A DNA stretch of 37,486 nt from a virus. Of the stretch, positions 6,616-14,416 are shown in pieces (positions within the stretch are counted from its first letter, which is position 1; each line of letters opens with the position of its first letter). A program made the position numbers and the translations under genes. Location of the stretch: positions 1 to 37,486 of IMG/VR virus record IMGVR_UViG_3300037993_000061; one strand, 5' to 3'. The notes under the pieces are model-generated. The model was given only the letters and a program-made list of their open reading frames with translations. It had not been told where the DNA came from and searched no databases.

Positions 6616-7671
6616 TCAGTATTTGATCGCCACGAGGATGGTATAGGTCGGCTGAACAGTCGTGACCGGCGTTCCGCTCCCGTTCGACGAGGCAGAACCT
6701 TGCGCATTGACGCTGACGTTTGTCGTCACCAGCGAGCCGTAATTACCCGCTGAACCGGTCGCCAGTCTTCCTATTATGATCTCGTCCGGGGTCACGCTAC
6801 TACTTCCACATCCGCCGGGAGTACTTAAACCAAGAAATGAATCGCATCCCGACACGTTCGTGCTGCCATTGGTGAGCGTGATCCCAGAGTTCGGGAACGA
6901 CCACGATGTCCCGAGATTCGCCTGCGCCAACGTTCGGTTCTGCGCGCCGCAGCCAACGGCGACCGCAGTCGCCGGACATCCAGAACCGGAGTTCGTCAGC
7001 ACGCCAGCCGTCTCGGAACCTTGCTGGTCGTAGGCGACGGCGGTGCGCCCGTTGGCGAAGGGCAAGGTGAAGCTCCCGGCCGAGCATGAGCTTCCCGCCT
7101 GCGTCGCCCAGAGATCGCCACTGCCGCCGTAGTAGGCGTAAAGCGCGGAATAGGTCGTCTTCAATATGCACGTCCCGTTAGCGATCAACCATCCCGCCGG
7201 AGCCGTCGGGCCGCTGAAGTGACCGACGGTTCCGACCGGGGCGTTCCCCGTCGCCGGGTTCGTCTGCACGAACTCGGTGCCGTCCCAAACGATCTCGGCG
7301 TAGGGAATCGGGGAACCAGAACCGAAGTCGCCCCCGGCGATCGGGACTAGCGCGCCACCCGAGTTCCGATAGACCGCCGCCGTTACGACGGTCGAGAAAC
7401 CATTGTGGATCGCGACTGTCGTCGCGCCAGCGACGTTGGGAGACCCCGGCACGAAGCGGATCGGAACTCCGAGCAGGTTCGACGTCGCTGTGACGTTCGG
7501 CAGCGTGAGGATGACCGCGTTCGCCGTTCCGCCGACGTTCGCGCTGGGAATCCAAGTCTGCGTCGCGCTAAGCTGCGCTTGGCTCTTGCCGACGTACTGC
7601 GAAAGAAAAGAACCAGCAACGGCCGCAGCAAGAAGTGCGATGCTCGCGAAGAACTTGCCGTTCAGCCTCAT
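6616..7671 (-). CDS. Tail-collar-domain fibre protein with hydrophobic leader
   Basis: The 351-residue protein has a phage tail-collar domain at about 146-210. Its signature is GTVGHFSGPTAPAGWLIANG, followed by YSALYAYYGGSGDLW and FTLPFANGRTAVAYDQQ. This domain occurs in distal tail fibres and microcin-like collar proteins and contributes to receptor binding. The N-terminus (MRLNGKFFASIALLAAAVAG) looks like a signal peptide or signal anchor, unusual for a cytoplasmically assembled fibre. The ATG overlaps the preceding stop as ATGA, deciding the start against a longer frame. The C-terminus is Gly, Ser and Thr-rich and ends in TYTILVAIKY, a common fibre ending. Confidence 0.75.
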   Translation of the reverse strand: MRLNGKFFASIALLAAAVAGSFLSQYVGKSQAQLSATQTWIPSANVGGTANAVILTLPNVTATSNLLGVPIRFVPGSPNVAGATTVAIHNGFSTVVTAAVYRNSGGALVPIAGGDFGSGSPIPYAEIVWDGTEFVQTNPATGNAPVGTVGHFSGPTAPAGWLIANGTCILKTTYSALYAYYGGSGDLWATQAGSSCSAGSFTLPFANGRTAVAYDQQGSETAGVLTNSGSGCPATAVAVGCGAQNRTLAQANLGTSWSFPNSGITLTNGSTNVSGCDSFLGLSTPGGCGSSSVTPDEIIIGRLATGSAGNYGSLVTTNVSVNAQGSASSNGSGTPVTTVQPTYTILVAIKY

Positions 7672-8312
7672 AGCTTTACGCTCCAAATATTGCTGCCATA
7701 ATAGACGAAGCGGGCGCATTGCCGATCGATGTTTAGTACGGCGGCAGCCTCGCCAGCGATAGTCTGTCCGGCCGGCGCGTTCACCGTTACCGGATAGTCC
7801 GAGAAGTTTCCCGCCAAGTCCTCGATGCCGTATTCCTGTCCGTCTTCCGCATTCGACGGCAGCGTCGTCGAGGAAGCCGCAACCGAAACCGTCCTGTTCA
7901 AGCCGACATGCCCGTTCGCATCCGCAGTCGTCATCGCGAAGACGCCGCTCGCCGTCACGATCCTCGACGGATAGAGCGTCGAGACTTGAAGCATCGCCTC
8001 CATCTGTCCGGCGGTAAGTAAGTTAGCGGCGAGATCGCCTGCAAGCCACGCCTGCGCCGTCGTGCCTTCCTGGCCGCGGAGGAGCGGAAGCGAAACCGAG
8101 CCAAATGTGTCACCGGAAACCGTCTGAACGTAGATGATTTCCGTCAGCAGCCCGGTCGCGGCGTCGTTCATCGTCAGCGAGAACTGCTGATTCGAACTCG
8201 GAACGGGAAAGAGCGCGCCGGTGCCGGACGCCAGCGTCAGCGTCGTCGCCGTGCTCGAGATCGGGGCGGCCAGTGTCGAGCTGGCGTCATTGCTGAAGAT
8301 AAACACGGCCAT
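7668..8312 (-). CDS. Tail-fibre proximal protein
   Basis: This 214-residue protein opens with MAVFIFSNDASSTLAAPIS and continues with a beta-rich segment containing TLTLASGTGALFP. LLRGQEGTTAQAWLAGDLAANLLTAGQME follows at about 78-105. The RGQEGTTAQAW...AGD...AG(Q/T)M pattern is a recurring fibre-base domain in phage genomes, probably the part that attaches the fibre to the baseplate. It lies between the baseplate gene and the tail-collar gene and overlaps the latter by ATGA. The C-terminal third is a small beta domain of unknown role. Confidence 0.65.
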   Translation of the reverse strand: MAVFIFSNDASSTLAAPISSTATTLTLASGTGALFPVPSSNQQFSLTMNDAATGLLTEIIYVQTVSGDTFGSVSLPLLRGQEGTTAQAWLAGDLAANLLTAGQMEAMLQVSTLYPSRIVTASGVFAMTTADANGHVGLNRTVSVAASSTTLPSNAEDGQEYGIEDLAGNFSDYPVTVNAPAGQTIAGEAAAVLNIDRQCARFVYYGSNIWSVKL

Positions 8313-8332
8313 CTATCAGTCCCTCTCCCGGA

Positions 8333-9430
8333 TCAGATGCTTATCACGACCTGATTCTGAAATGGCAGGATCAGCACGCCCGATTCGACCGCTTCAGCCA
8401 GAACATTAGCATACATCGGTGGACTCGATCCGCTGGAGAATATCGTCCGCAGCGCGTTGAACGGCATCCTGTTGTAGCCGAAACGGTTGTAGAGCGCACC
8501 CCCAGTGATGGTCCGCGTTCCGTAAGAAAGCCGGACGGCAATGATCCCTGGTCCGTAAGTGACGCTGATCTGGTAGGTCTGATCGACGTTCGGCGCCATT
8601 CCATTAGGCCCGATCAGGAACCGCATGATCCGCCGCTTCAGCCAGCGAACATTGAAGACATTGCCGTCGCCCTTGTAGAAGTTCCAGGTCATGATCCGCT
8701 TGAAGACGTCGTCGGACGTGACCGTGATGTTCCTGGGCCCGACGAGCTTCCGGACGTTGAATCCTAGTTTATTGTAGCCCCAGGTATTCAGCGGGCCGAT
8801 ATCGAGGTTCTTCCCGGAGGAGAGCGCGGGGCGCGTCATCCCGTAGATGCCTTCCGCCACCCAATCGAGCAGCGCGCCGACGATCAATGGATTCGTGTAA
8901 ACCGGCAGCATGATCGTGGCGAAGAAGGCGACGAACTCGTTGGCGATCGAATTGAACGCCGCGACGAAGGCCTGCAAATTGTCGTCGTCCGCGTATTCTT
9001 GATAGAGGTAAGAGCCCATCCAGACGGTCTCGCCAGGGGCACCGAGCGACGTCAACGTGGTCGGCCCCGGCGGTGGGAACGTCCCGACCTGTGGCACCGG
9101 CGGATAGGGTGTCGGCGTCTGAGTGACGAAGCCGGAGAATCTATGTCCAGCCGTCGCCGCGTTGACGCTGATGCTTGTCGTCTGATCCGGCGTGAAGAAG
9201 TAGGATGCGCCGGGCTGGATCGCGATCGTCGTCTCCGTGACCGCAAGTCCTGCGGGAGCGCCGGTCGGGTCGACGTAGATGACTTCCGCCGTCCCGATTC
9301 CTTGCTGTTCCGTCGATGCCGGATTCGTGATGATGCCGCCAAGGAACGGTCCATAGGCAACCGTGACCGCCCTGCCGCCGACGGCAATAGCCGAATTTGC
9401 AAGCGGATAAAGCGATATGGGCGCCGTCAT
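8333..9430 (-). CDS. Baseplate/tail protein (tail protein I position)
   Basis: This 365-residue protein comes directly after the gpJ-like gene, the usual place of tail protein I/gp48-like components that link wedges to fibres. Residues 30-105 form a beta domain that also occurs alone in the 95-residue protein at 6327-6614. A Pro-rich linker follows (about 104-130), then a mixed domain with AFVAAFNSIANEFVAFF, FNVRWLKRRIMRFLIG and a C-terminal NRMPFNALRTIF. Exact family membership is not certain from sequence alone. The five-base junction with the preceding gene supports co-translation. Confidence 0.55.
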   Translation of the reverse strand: MTAPISLYPLANSAIAVGGRAVTVAYGPFLGGIITNPASTEQQGIGTAEVIYVDPTGAPAGLAVTETTIAIQPGASYFFTPDQTTSISVNAATAGHRFSGFVTQTPTPYPPVPQVGTFPPPGPTTLTSLGAPGETVWMGSYLYQEYADDDNLQAFVAAFNSIANEFVAFFATIMLPVYTNPLIVGALLDWVAEGIYGMTRPALSSGKNLDIGPLNTWGYNKLGFNVRKLVGPRNITVTSDDVFKRIMTWNFYKGDGNVFNVRWLKRRIMRFLIGPNGMAPNVDQTYQISVTYGPGIIAVRLSYGTRTITGGALYNRFGYNRMPFNALRTIFSSGSSPPMYANVLAEAVESGVLILPFQNQVVISI

Positions 9431-9434
9431 CGGT

Positions 9435-10889
9435 TCATCCCTGAACGAAAGTTATTCCAGCGACCGTGGCCTCGAAATACGATTCCGGGTCCCCGAAATA
9501 GAGCTTCGTCCCGCTCTGCGGCGGCGTCGACACGCCGTTGATCGAGACCGCGTAGGTCAGGACCGAGATCTGCGATTCCAGAAGCACGCTGGCGACCGCT
9601 TCGATGAATGCGTCGTCGAGCTCCAGCGCATTGATCGGCTGTCCGACCGGAATCGAGTTGACGTAGGCCGCGATCGCCGGGCCGGCGAGTTGCTCGATCG
9701 CGCTCTGGGAGACGAAGTTCGGCCCGGTCGTGTTCCAGGTCACCGCGATGGTCACGGTTTGTTGCGGCGGATTGACGAACGTGATCGCGTACTGATCTGG
9801 GTAATCGTAGATGCTGACGGTGACGTTCCGTAGGTTCGGCGACAGCACGCCGCCGCTGACGTAGGCCGGGAAGCCGGTCGTGTTGACGTTGATGGTGAAG
9901 TTCTTCTCGTCAATGATCGTTTCGACGGTGAAGAGGATGCCGTTGAGATTAGTCATCCCGACGATGCCGGTCGCCGTCGCCTGCTGTCCGGCGCTATAGC
10001 CGTGATTGATGTCGGTCGTGATCTGCGCGCTCACGGCTTGGGTGACGGCGGTGATCGCGAGCGTCGATCCGGTGACTCCCTGAATGTTGATCCCGGAATC
10101 GCAGATTGCGTTCGCTACTTCGTAAGGATCGCCGCCGCCGACGATGATCTCCCAGTTCCCGTTTTCCGCTTGAACGACGGAGATCAATCGCTGCTGGACG
10201 CCGGGGACTTGGCCCAGCAGCGTCTTCAATTGCTGCGGCGCCCCGGTGGATATGGCTTGCCCGGCCTGAACGACGCGCGCGCGGTACTGCGCCTGCGTCT
10301 CCGCAGGGCCGCCGGAAGTCCCCGGCGTCGGATTCGTGCAAGTGAGCGTGATGGTCCCTGGAACGGAAGTCACGATCTGCGAGACGGAGTTCGTCGGCAC
10401 CGCCCAGGTGCCGGGGATCGTCGCTTGGCAGAAGATCGGCGAGGAATAGCCGCTCGACGTCGTGACGCCGCCGTTCTGGATGATGTACTGGTACGTTCCG
10501 TCGGAAACCGTGAATCCGACCGGGATGACATAGCCCGGCAATGGGTTTGAGCTGGCGTCCTCCGCGTAGAAGACGACGTAGACCGACGTGTTCGTCGGCA
10601 CCGCCGGCGCAGAGCCCGGCCCGAGATAAACCTGCCCAAGTTGGGACAACATGAACGGGTTCGCGGTCGATGGTGAGATCGAGTTGATCGTCTCGACCGC
10701 CGCAGTGTCGCACATCACCAGTGCGCCGACTTCGGTGGACGAGATGTCCTCGATCAAACTCGCTGGCAACGTGAAAGTTATCCCGGGAACGACGGCCGTG
10801 ACCGAAGCGATGAGGTCCGCGAGCAGCGCCGCCGGCGGCGTCGGCTGCGCGCCAGATGGGCCTATCGTGAAGTCGTAGATGTTCGACAT
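9435..10889 (-). CDS. Baseplate J-like protein
   Basis: This 484-residue protein has the baseplate_J/gp47 layout: an N-terminal domain with LIEDISSTEVGALVMCDTAA and LSQLGQVYLG, a beta-rich middle with GFTVSDGTYQYII, then GGPAETQAQYRARVVQA and PQQLKTLLGQVPGVQQ. It closes with a conserved-type C-terminal region. This protein forms the baseplate wedge ring that anchors fibres and triggers sheath contraction. About residues 285-345 hold an inserted small beta domain (INHGYSAGQQ...KNFTINVN) shared with other virion proteins here. The gene follows the gp25-like wedge gene, the expected order in Mu-type tails. Confidence 0.8.
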   Translation of the reverse strand: MSNIYDFTIGPSGAQPTPPAALLADLIASVTAVVPGITFTLPASLIEDISSTEVGALVMCDTAAVETINSISPSTANPFMLSQLGQVYLGPGSAPAVPTNTSVYVVFYAEDASSNPLPGYVIPVGFTVSDGTYQYIIQNGGVTTSSGYSSPIFCQATIPGTWAVPTNSVSQIVTSVPGTITLTCTNPTPGTSGGPAETQAQYRARVVQAGQAISTGAPQQLKTLLGQVPGVQQRLISVVQAENGNWEIIVGGGDPYEVANAICDSGINIQGVTGSTLAITAVTQAVSAQITTDINHGYSAGQQATATGIVGMTNLNGILFTVETIIDEKNFTINVNTTGFPAYVSGGVLSPNLRNVTVSIYDYPDQYAITFVNPPQQTVTIAVTWNTTGPNFVSQSAIEQLAGPAIAAYVNSIPVGQPINALELDDAFIEAVASVLLESQISVLTYAVSINGVSTPPQSGTKLYFGDPESYFEATVAGITFVQG

Positions 10890-10896
10890 CGCGCTC

Positions 10897-11262
10897 TCAT
10901 TCCGGAATTTGTTGCGTGATTTTTACACCAGTGTTCGTTGTAACATTTATCTGATAGGTCGGCTTCGTCGCCCCAGGCACGCGCGAGACGATCAACGCAG
11001 CGAAGTATTGCGCGAACAGTTGTTGCGTCCGCGCGACGTAGTAATCGGGCCAGACCTGTTGGATGACGGACTGTTCGGCGGGTAAGCCGAAAGAAGCATA
11101 AAAAGGACTTTCACCCAAATTAAGTAAAAGAACCTGACAAAGAGTCACGAGCCATACCAAGTCATTCGACCCAGTTACTGGATCGGTCTCAATGGCTTCC
11201 CAGTACGGATACCCGGGCGGCTGCGGCTTCGCCCGCGTCCCGTCCGGATTGAGATAAAACAC
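10897..11262 (-). CDS. Baseplate wedge protein, gp25/gpW-like position
   Basis: This 121-residue protein contains NDLVWLVTLCQVLLLNLGESPFY followed by FGLPAEQSVIQQVWPDYYV. The hydrophobic helix plus Gly-Glu-x-Pro pattern resembles the gp25/gpW wedge family (usually about 110-140 residues). Its place between the spike and the gpJ-like gene agrees. The likely start is GTG at 11262; GGGGAAGG lies very close upstream, so the exact start is less certain than for the neighbours. Confidence 0.6.
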   Translation of the reverse strand: MFYLNPDGTRAKPQPPGYPYWEAIETDPVTGSNDLVWLVTLCQVLLLNLGESPFYASFGLPAEQSVIQQVWPDYYVARTQQLFAQYFAALIVSRVPGATKPTYQINVTTNTGVKITQQIPE

Positions 11263-11297
11263 CCTTCCCCACGTCCTAATGGCGGCCTCCCGATTCC

Positions 11298-11939
11298 CTA
11301 CTGCGCCGTGAGGATAGTCGTTAGCTGCGCGGAGGTCATCTGCTGAGTTGGAGGCGAGCCGTTCGAGGGATGCGTGTGATTATTGAACAGGGCCTCAAAC
11401 GCGGCGGTGACCAGACGACTGACTTTCTCCGTCGCGGCAGTGCCCGCGATGACCACTCCACCGGATTCATTCAGCGTGAGGGTGACCGTCTTCGCGATGT
11501 TGCGGAGGATGGTTCCGTTCGGCCCGTAGATCACGACCGCGTTCGGATCGTCCGTCGCGCTGAAGTTCTTGTTCCCGATTGAGAGGAAGATCAGCGACGA
11601 GAGATTCGCTTGGAGGGAAAGATCGGCGGTCCCGCCACCGAGCCCGGAAACGCCGCCGAGATAGACGTCCGACGGAATCACGACCCCCTTGTCGCCGATT
11701 TGCGTCGGCATCCGGACGTATTCCGGCCCGGCGATAGGGACCGTGACGTTCGGCAGCGTGTAGGGCGAGTTCGTCGTCGCGGCGAGCAGGAACTTGACCG
11801 TGACGATCGAGTTGGAGACCGAGACGACCTGGGCGGGCAAGACGTTCCCAAGTAGCGCCATCGCGCCGCGAATCTTCTTCTCCGCGAATTGATTGAGCGA
11901 CCGTGCGAGCGGAATCTTTTGCCAGTTTCCAGCGTCCAT
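11298..11939 (-). CDS. Baseplate spike (gp5/Gp138 N-terminal OB-fold type)
   Basis: This 213-residue protein has an OB-fold-like N-terminal part (ALLGNVLPAQVVSVSNSIVTVKF, then GPEYVRMPTQIGDKGVVIPSD) as in membrane-puncturing spike proteins of the Gp138/gp45 type. A beta-repeat segment (PNAVVIYGPNGTILRNI) follows. The C-terminal FNNHTHPSNG contains a His-x-His motif (188-190) of the kind that binds iron at spike tips. It would pierce the outer membrane. The start is the ATG at 11939 with AGGA six bases upstream; a longer frame would run into the hub gene. Confidence 0.7.
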   Translation of the reverse strand: MDAGNWQKIPLARSLNQFAEKKIRGAMALLGNVLPAQVVSVSNSIVTVKFLLAATTNSPYTLPNVTVPIAGPEYVRMPTQIGDKGVVIPSDVYLGGVSGLGGGTADLSLQANLSSLIFLSIGNKNFSATDDPNAVVIYGPNGTILRNIAKTVTLTLNESGGVVIAGTAATEKVSRLVTAAFEALFNNHTHPSNGSPPTQQMTSAQLTTILTAQ

Positions 11940-11947
11940 GATGGTTC

Positions 11948-13009
11948 CTATAACGGCGGATTGCTTGCTAATACTTGCTGATTCGGCGCAAGCGTAAACA
12001 CGGTTACCCACGCATCAGCACTTGGTTGTCGGAAGTCTCCGTAATGATGAATGTCATGAATCCAGAATCCTCCTTGAAAAGTCGCCTTCAAATTCACCAA
12101 CGATGAATTAGCCGCTTGCGTGTTCTTGATCAAATACGGAGGCAAGGTTACTTGCTGGAAAACCGTCAGATCGCCCCGCATGACGGTCTTCATGGAAATC
12201 ATCCCTGCCTCGATCCATGTCGGCTGCCCGATGAGGTCTTGAAATGCGATCTGCTTGGCGTTGCCTGTCTGCGGATTGCTGTTGTCGGAAATCAAAAAAC
12301 CACCTTGCGAAGTGACTACGATCATGACGCCCGGATAGCCTTGCGTGCCATTGGGGTCGATCGAGTTCTTGCTTAGTTGTTGAACGATCCAGCCGAACTC
12401 TTCGATCGTCGGATATTTGCCGAATTGACCTGGCGCTGGCGTGGCGATGTTGGGATTAATGTTGCCGAGCGTGATCTGCGCGCCGGGATACGCCGTCTGC
12501 AAGGCGTTCTGAATCGCTTGGCCGAATGGCGTTCCGGCTTTCCAATTCAGGACGATATTCTTCGGCTTTCCGAGTGTTCCAACACCACCCGTATTGGACG
12601 ATGTCGCGAATGGTCCCGGCATGACGACGAGGTCCAACGTCATCGCCGTTCCAATCCAATTTCCAAACGCCTGAAATATCTTGCCTTGGCAGATGAGACC
12701 TTGTTCGGCCGGATTTGCTAACGGAAGTCCTTTTGCCATCCCCGCAAAAACTTTGATGTTCTTGCCAGCGAGATTGTTTGCTTGGCTGATTTCCTGAAGG
12801 CTGATTCCCCAGATGCGAACGGTGCCGAAATTCGCTGGCGTGGCGGCGTTGATGATCGCGATGTCGATTTCGACGTTCCAAGCCGACGGCAACGTCTGTC
12901 CGTTCGCGTAGCTTCCGTAGCTTTGATTTCCGAGCAAATTGCCAAAACCCGGAGGGGTGTAAAGCGCGCCTGTTTTGGCGTCGGTGATGATGATCGAATA
13001 GAATCTCAT
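11948..13009 (-). CDS. Baseplate hub protein (gpD/gp44-like position)
   Basis: The 353-residue protein starts MRFYSIIITDAKTG and is mixed alpha/beta. Features include WNVEIDIAIINAATPANFGTV and a central region with FGQAIQNALQTAYPG and PTIEEFGWIVQQLSKN. A hub-like C-terminal beta domain includes WIHDIHHYGDFR. Its location between the plug and the spike gene is that of the baseplate hub in minimal contractile tails, which connects tube to spike. The start overlaps the plug stop by ATGA. No single motif proves the family, so the call rests on context and overall pattern. Confidence 0.6.
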   Translation of the reverse strand: MRFYSIIITDAKTGALYTPPGFGNLLGNQSYGSYANGQTLPSAWNVEIDIAIINAATPANFGTVRIWGISLQEISQANNLAGKNIKVFAGMAKGLPLANPAEQGLICQGKIFQAFGNWIGTAMTLDLVVMPGPFATSSNTGGVGTLGKPKNIVLNWKAGTPFGQAIQNALQTAYPGAQITLGNINPNIATPAPGQFGKYPTIEEFGWIVQQLSKNSIDPNGTQGYPGVMIVVTSQGGFLISDNSNPQTGNAKQIAFQDLIGQPTWIEAGMISMKTVMRGDLTVFQQVTLPPYLIKNTQAANSSLVNLKATFQGGFWIHDIHHYGDFRQPSADAWVTVFTLAPNQQVLASNPPL

Positions 13010-13518
13010 GGCGAGACTTCAAATTGCGAACTGGATTCGCGAAACACGAGTGATGACGTGAACGGAGTTCCGTTCTCATCGCTGAACCCGCCGACCAAAT
13101 TCAGATTAAAATTCGCGACGCCGAAACTTGTCGCGGCGCCTGGATCGGGAGCAAGATCGTATTGAAATTTGGTAGGGCTGATTATCAAGCAATCAAACAA
13201 TCCGCTGTACGCGCTCGGCGTCGCTCCAGAGATTGTCAGCGCGACAACGCTGCCGATTGTATAGCCGTGCGGCGCTTCTGTGGTCGCCGTCACGATTCCG
13301 ATCGTTGACCAAGACAGAGATTCGATGATGATGCCGCTCGGAGAGGCGATCAACGGTTGCGAGACGATCAACGCGCCATTGAGCGAATAAAGATTCAGAT
13401 ACCATCGTTGCCCGAAGACATTCCAAGTCACCGTCGCGTTATAGGTCTGCCCGTCCAAAACTGGTTGAAAGGAGAATGCTTGTGACGTGCTCGGGACGAA
13501 GTTCGTAAACGTGGTCAT
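13006..13518 (-). CDS. Baseplate plug-like protein with inserted beta domain
   Basis: The 170-residue protein begins with AFSFQPVLDGQTYNATVTW, then FGQRWYLNLYSLNGALIVSQPL. This resembles the small baseplate plug family known from the cyanophage Pam3 tail (DUF6983-type, recalled from memory). Those proteins are usually about 100 residues; here an extra segment (about 70-130: VTATTEAPHGYTIGSVV...KFQYDLAPD) is inserted, matching the recurring beta domain seen elsewhere in this phage. ATGA junctions on both sides tie it to the 245-residue protein and the hub. Confidence 0.6.
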   Translation of the reverse strand: MTTFTNFVPSTSQAFSFQPVLDGQTYNATVTWNVFGQRWYLNLYSLNGALIVSQPLIASPSGIIIESLSWSTIGIVTATTEAPHGYTIGSVVALTISGATPSAYSGLFDCLIISPTKFQYDLAPDPGAATSFGVANFNLNLVGGFSDENGTPFTSSLVFRESSSQFEVSP

Positions 13519-14252
13519 GGCTGAGGTGCCACAGTGCCGCCGCCGGCCGGGTTAGCGAGAGCGGGAACGGTGGCCGGTCCAGCATCGCTTACTGTCGTGC
13601 CGACGTTCGTCGAGAGACCGTATGGTGATGCCGATGTCACGGCCGTTCCGTTAGTAATTTGGCTCATGAGACCGTTAAGTGATTGCTGCGCCCCGACCGC
13701 ATCGGAGAGTGTCAGCAGTGGTTGTTCAAAGTCCCACTGCCAAGTGTTTTGCGCTTGTTTGTCGTTCGTGTTCGACGTGTCGAACAGCCGCTTGAAGACG
13801 CAGCTCGTGAAGAAGAACGACGGCGTCGCACAGATGTAGGTTCCGCCCTGTGCGTTGTGCTGCGAGAGCGCGGCCCGGAGCGCGAGCATTGTCGCCAGCT
13901 TCACCGCGTAGCCCGCTTCACCGCTTGCCGGGCAGATCATCCGGTAAGAAACCGGAAGCGATTGCCGAATGACCGCGTTCGCCGCGGTCGCTTGGTTGGC
14001 GAACGGATACTTGCCGAGTTCCTGCGCGAGCATCTCCGTTCCTGGCAGCGGGTGGAAATTCGCGAAAAAGTCGTCGAGATTGGCCAGTTCGCTGCCGCCA
14101 GAAAGCAAACCTTCAGTGAAATTCGCCGCTTCGGTCAAACTGACTATGGGTAGCATATTGCCGGGCATCCCCGTCGCGATGCCGTTTTGCAAAATGATCG
14201 GCGAAAGCTGGAAGCTCAAGCGATATGCGGCAAGACCAGGAGAGATACCCAT
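13515..14252 (-). CDS. Tail/baseplate-associated protein of unknown function
   Basis: This 245-residue protein lies between the tape measure and the baseplate plug. An N-terminal hydrophobic SPIILQNGIATGMPGNMLPI is followed by a helical middle (AANAVIRQSLPVSYRMICPA, LATMLALRAALSQHN) and a beta segment with TYICATPSFFFTSC. The C-terminus is Ala, Thr and Pro-rich and disordered-looking. The position suggests a tube-end or hub-adjacent protein. AGGA eight bases upstream of ATG supports the start. No family was recognised with confidence. Confidence 0.55.
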   Translation of the reverse strand: MGISPGLAAYRLSFQLSPIILQNGIATGMPGNMLPIVSLTEAANFTEGLLSGGSELANLDDFFANFHPLPGTEMLAQELGKYPFANQATAANAVIRQSLPVSYRMICPASGEAGYAVKLATMLALRAALSQHNAQGGTYICATPSFFFTSCVFKRLFDTSNTNDKQAQNTWQWDFEQPLLTLSDAVGAQQSLNGLMSQITNGTAVTSASPYGLSTNVGTTVSDAGPATVPALANPAGGGTVAPQP

Positions 14253-14255
14253 CGG

Positions 14256-14414
14256 CTATTTCCTTCGGAGTGGTTTTCTCATCCTGATCGTTCGAGAGGC
14301 TTCTTCGAGCGTTCTCCGTCGGCGGTTATGAAACATCAGAGAACCAGGAAAACGGCGCTTGATAATGTCGTACAAGCATGATGCGAAAGTAAGTTCCTTA
14401 CGATAAACCGCCAT
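14256..14414 (-). CDS. Very small basic protein between tape measure and tail gene
   Basis: A 52-codon ORF starts two bases after the tape-measure stop and ends three bases before the next start, filling the gap exactly. Its ATG is preceded by CAGGAAACTAAAG, a usable ribosome-binding site. The protein starts MAVYRKELTFASCLYDIIKR and is strongly basic, with an Arg-rich C-terminus including NRRRRTLEE and RKPLRRK. The tight packing is the main evidence. Function is unknown. Confidence 0.6.
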   Translation of the reverse strand: MAVYRKELTFASCLYDIIKRRFPGSLMFHNRRRRTLEEASRTIRMRKPLRRK

Positions 14415-14416
14415 CT

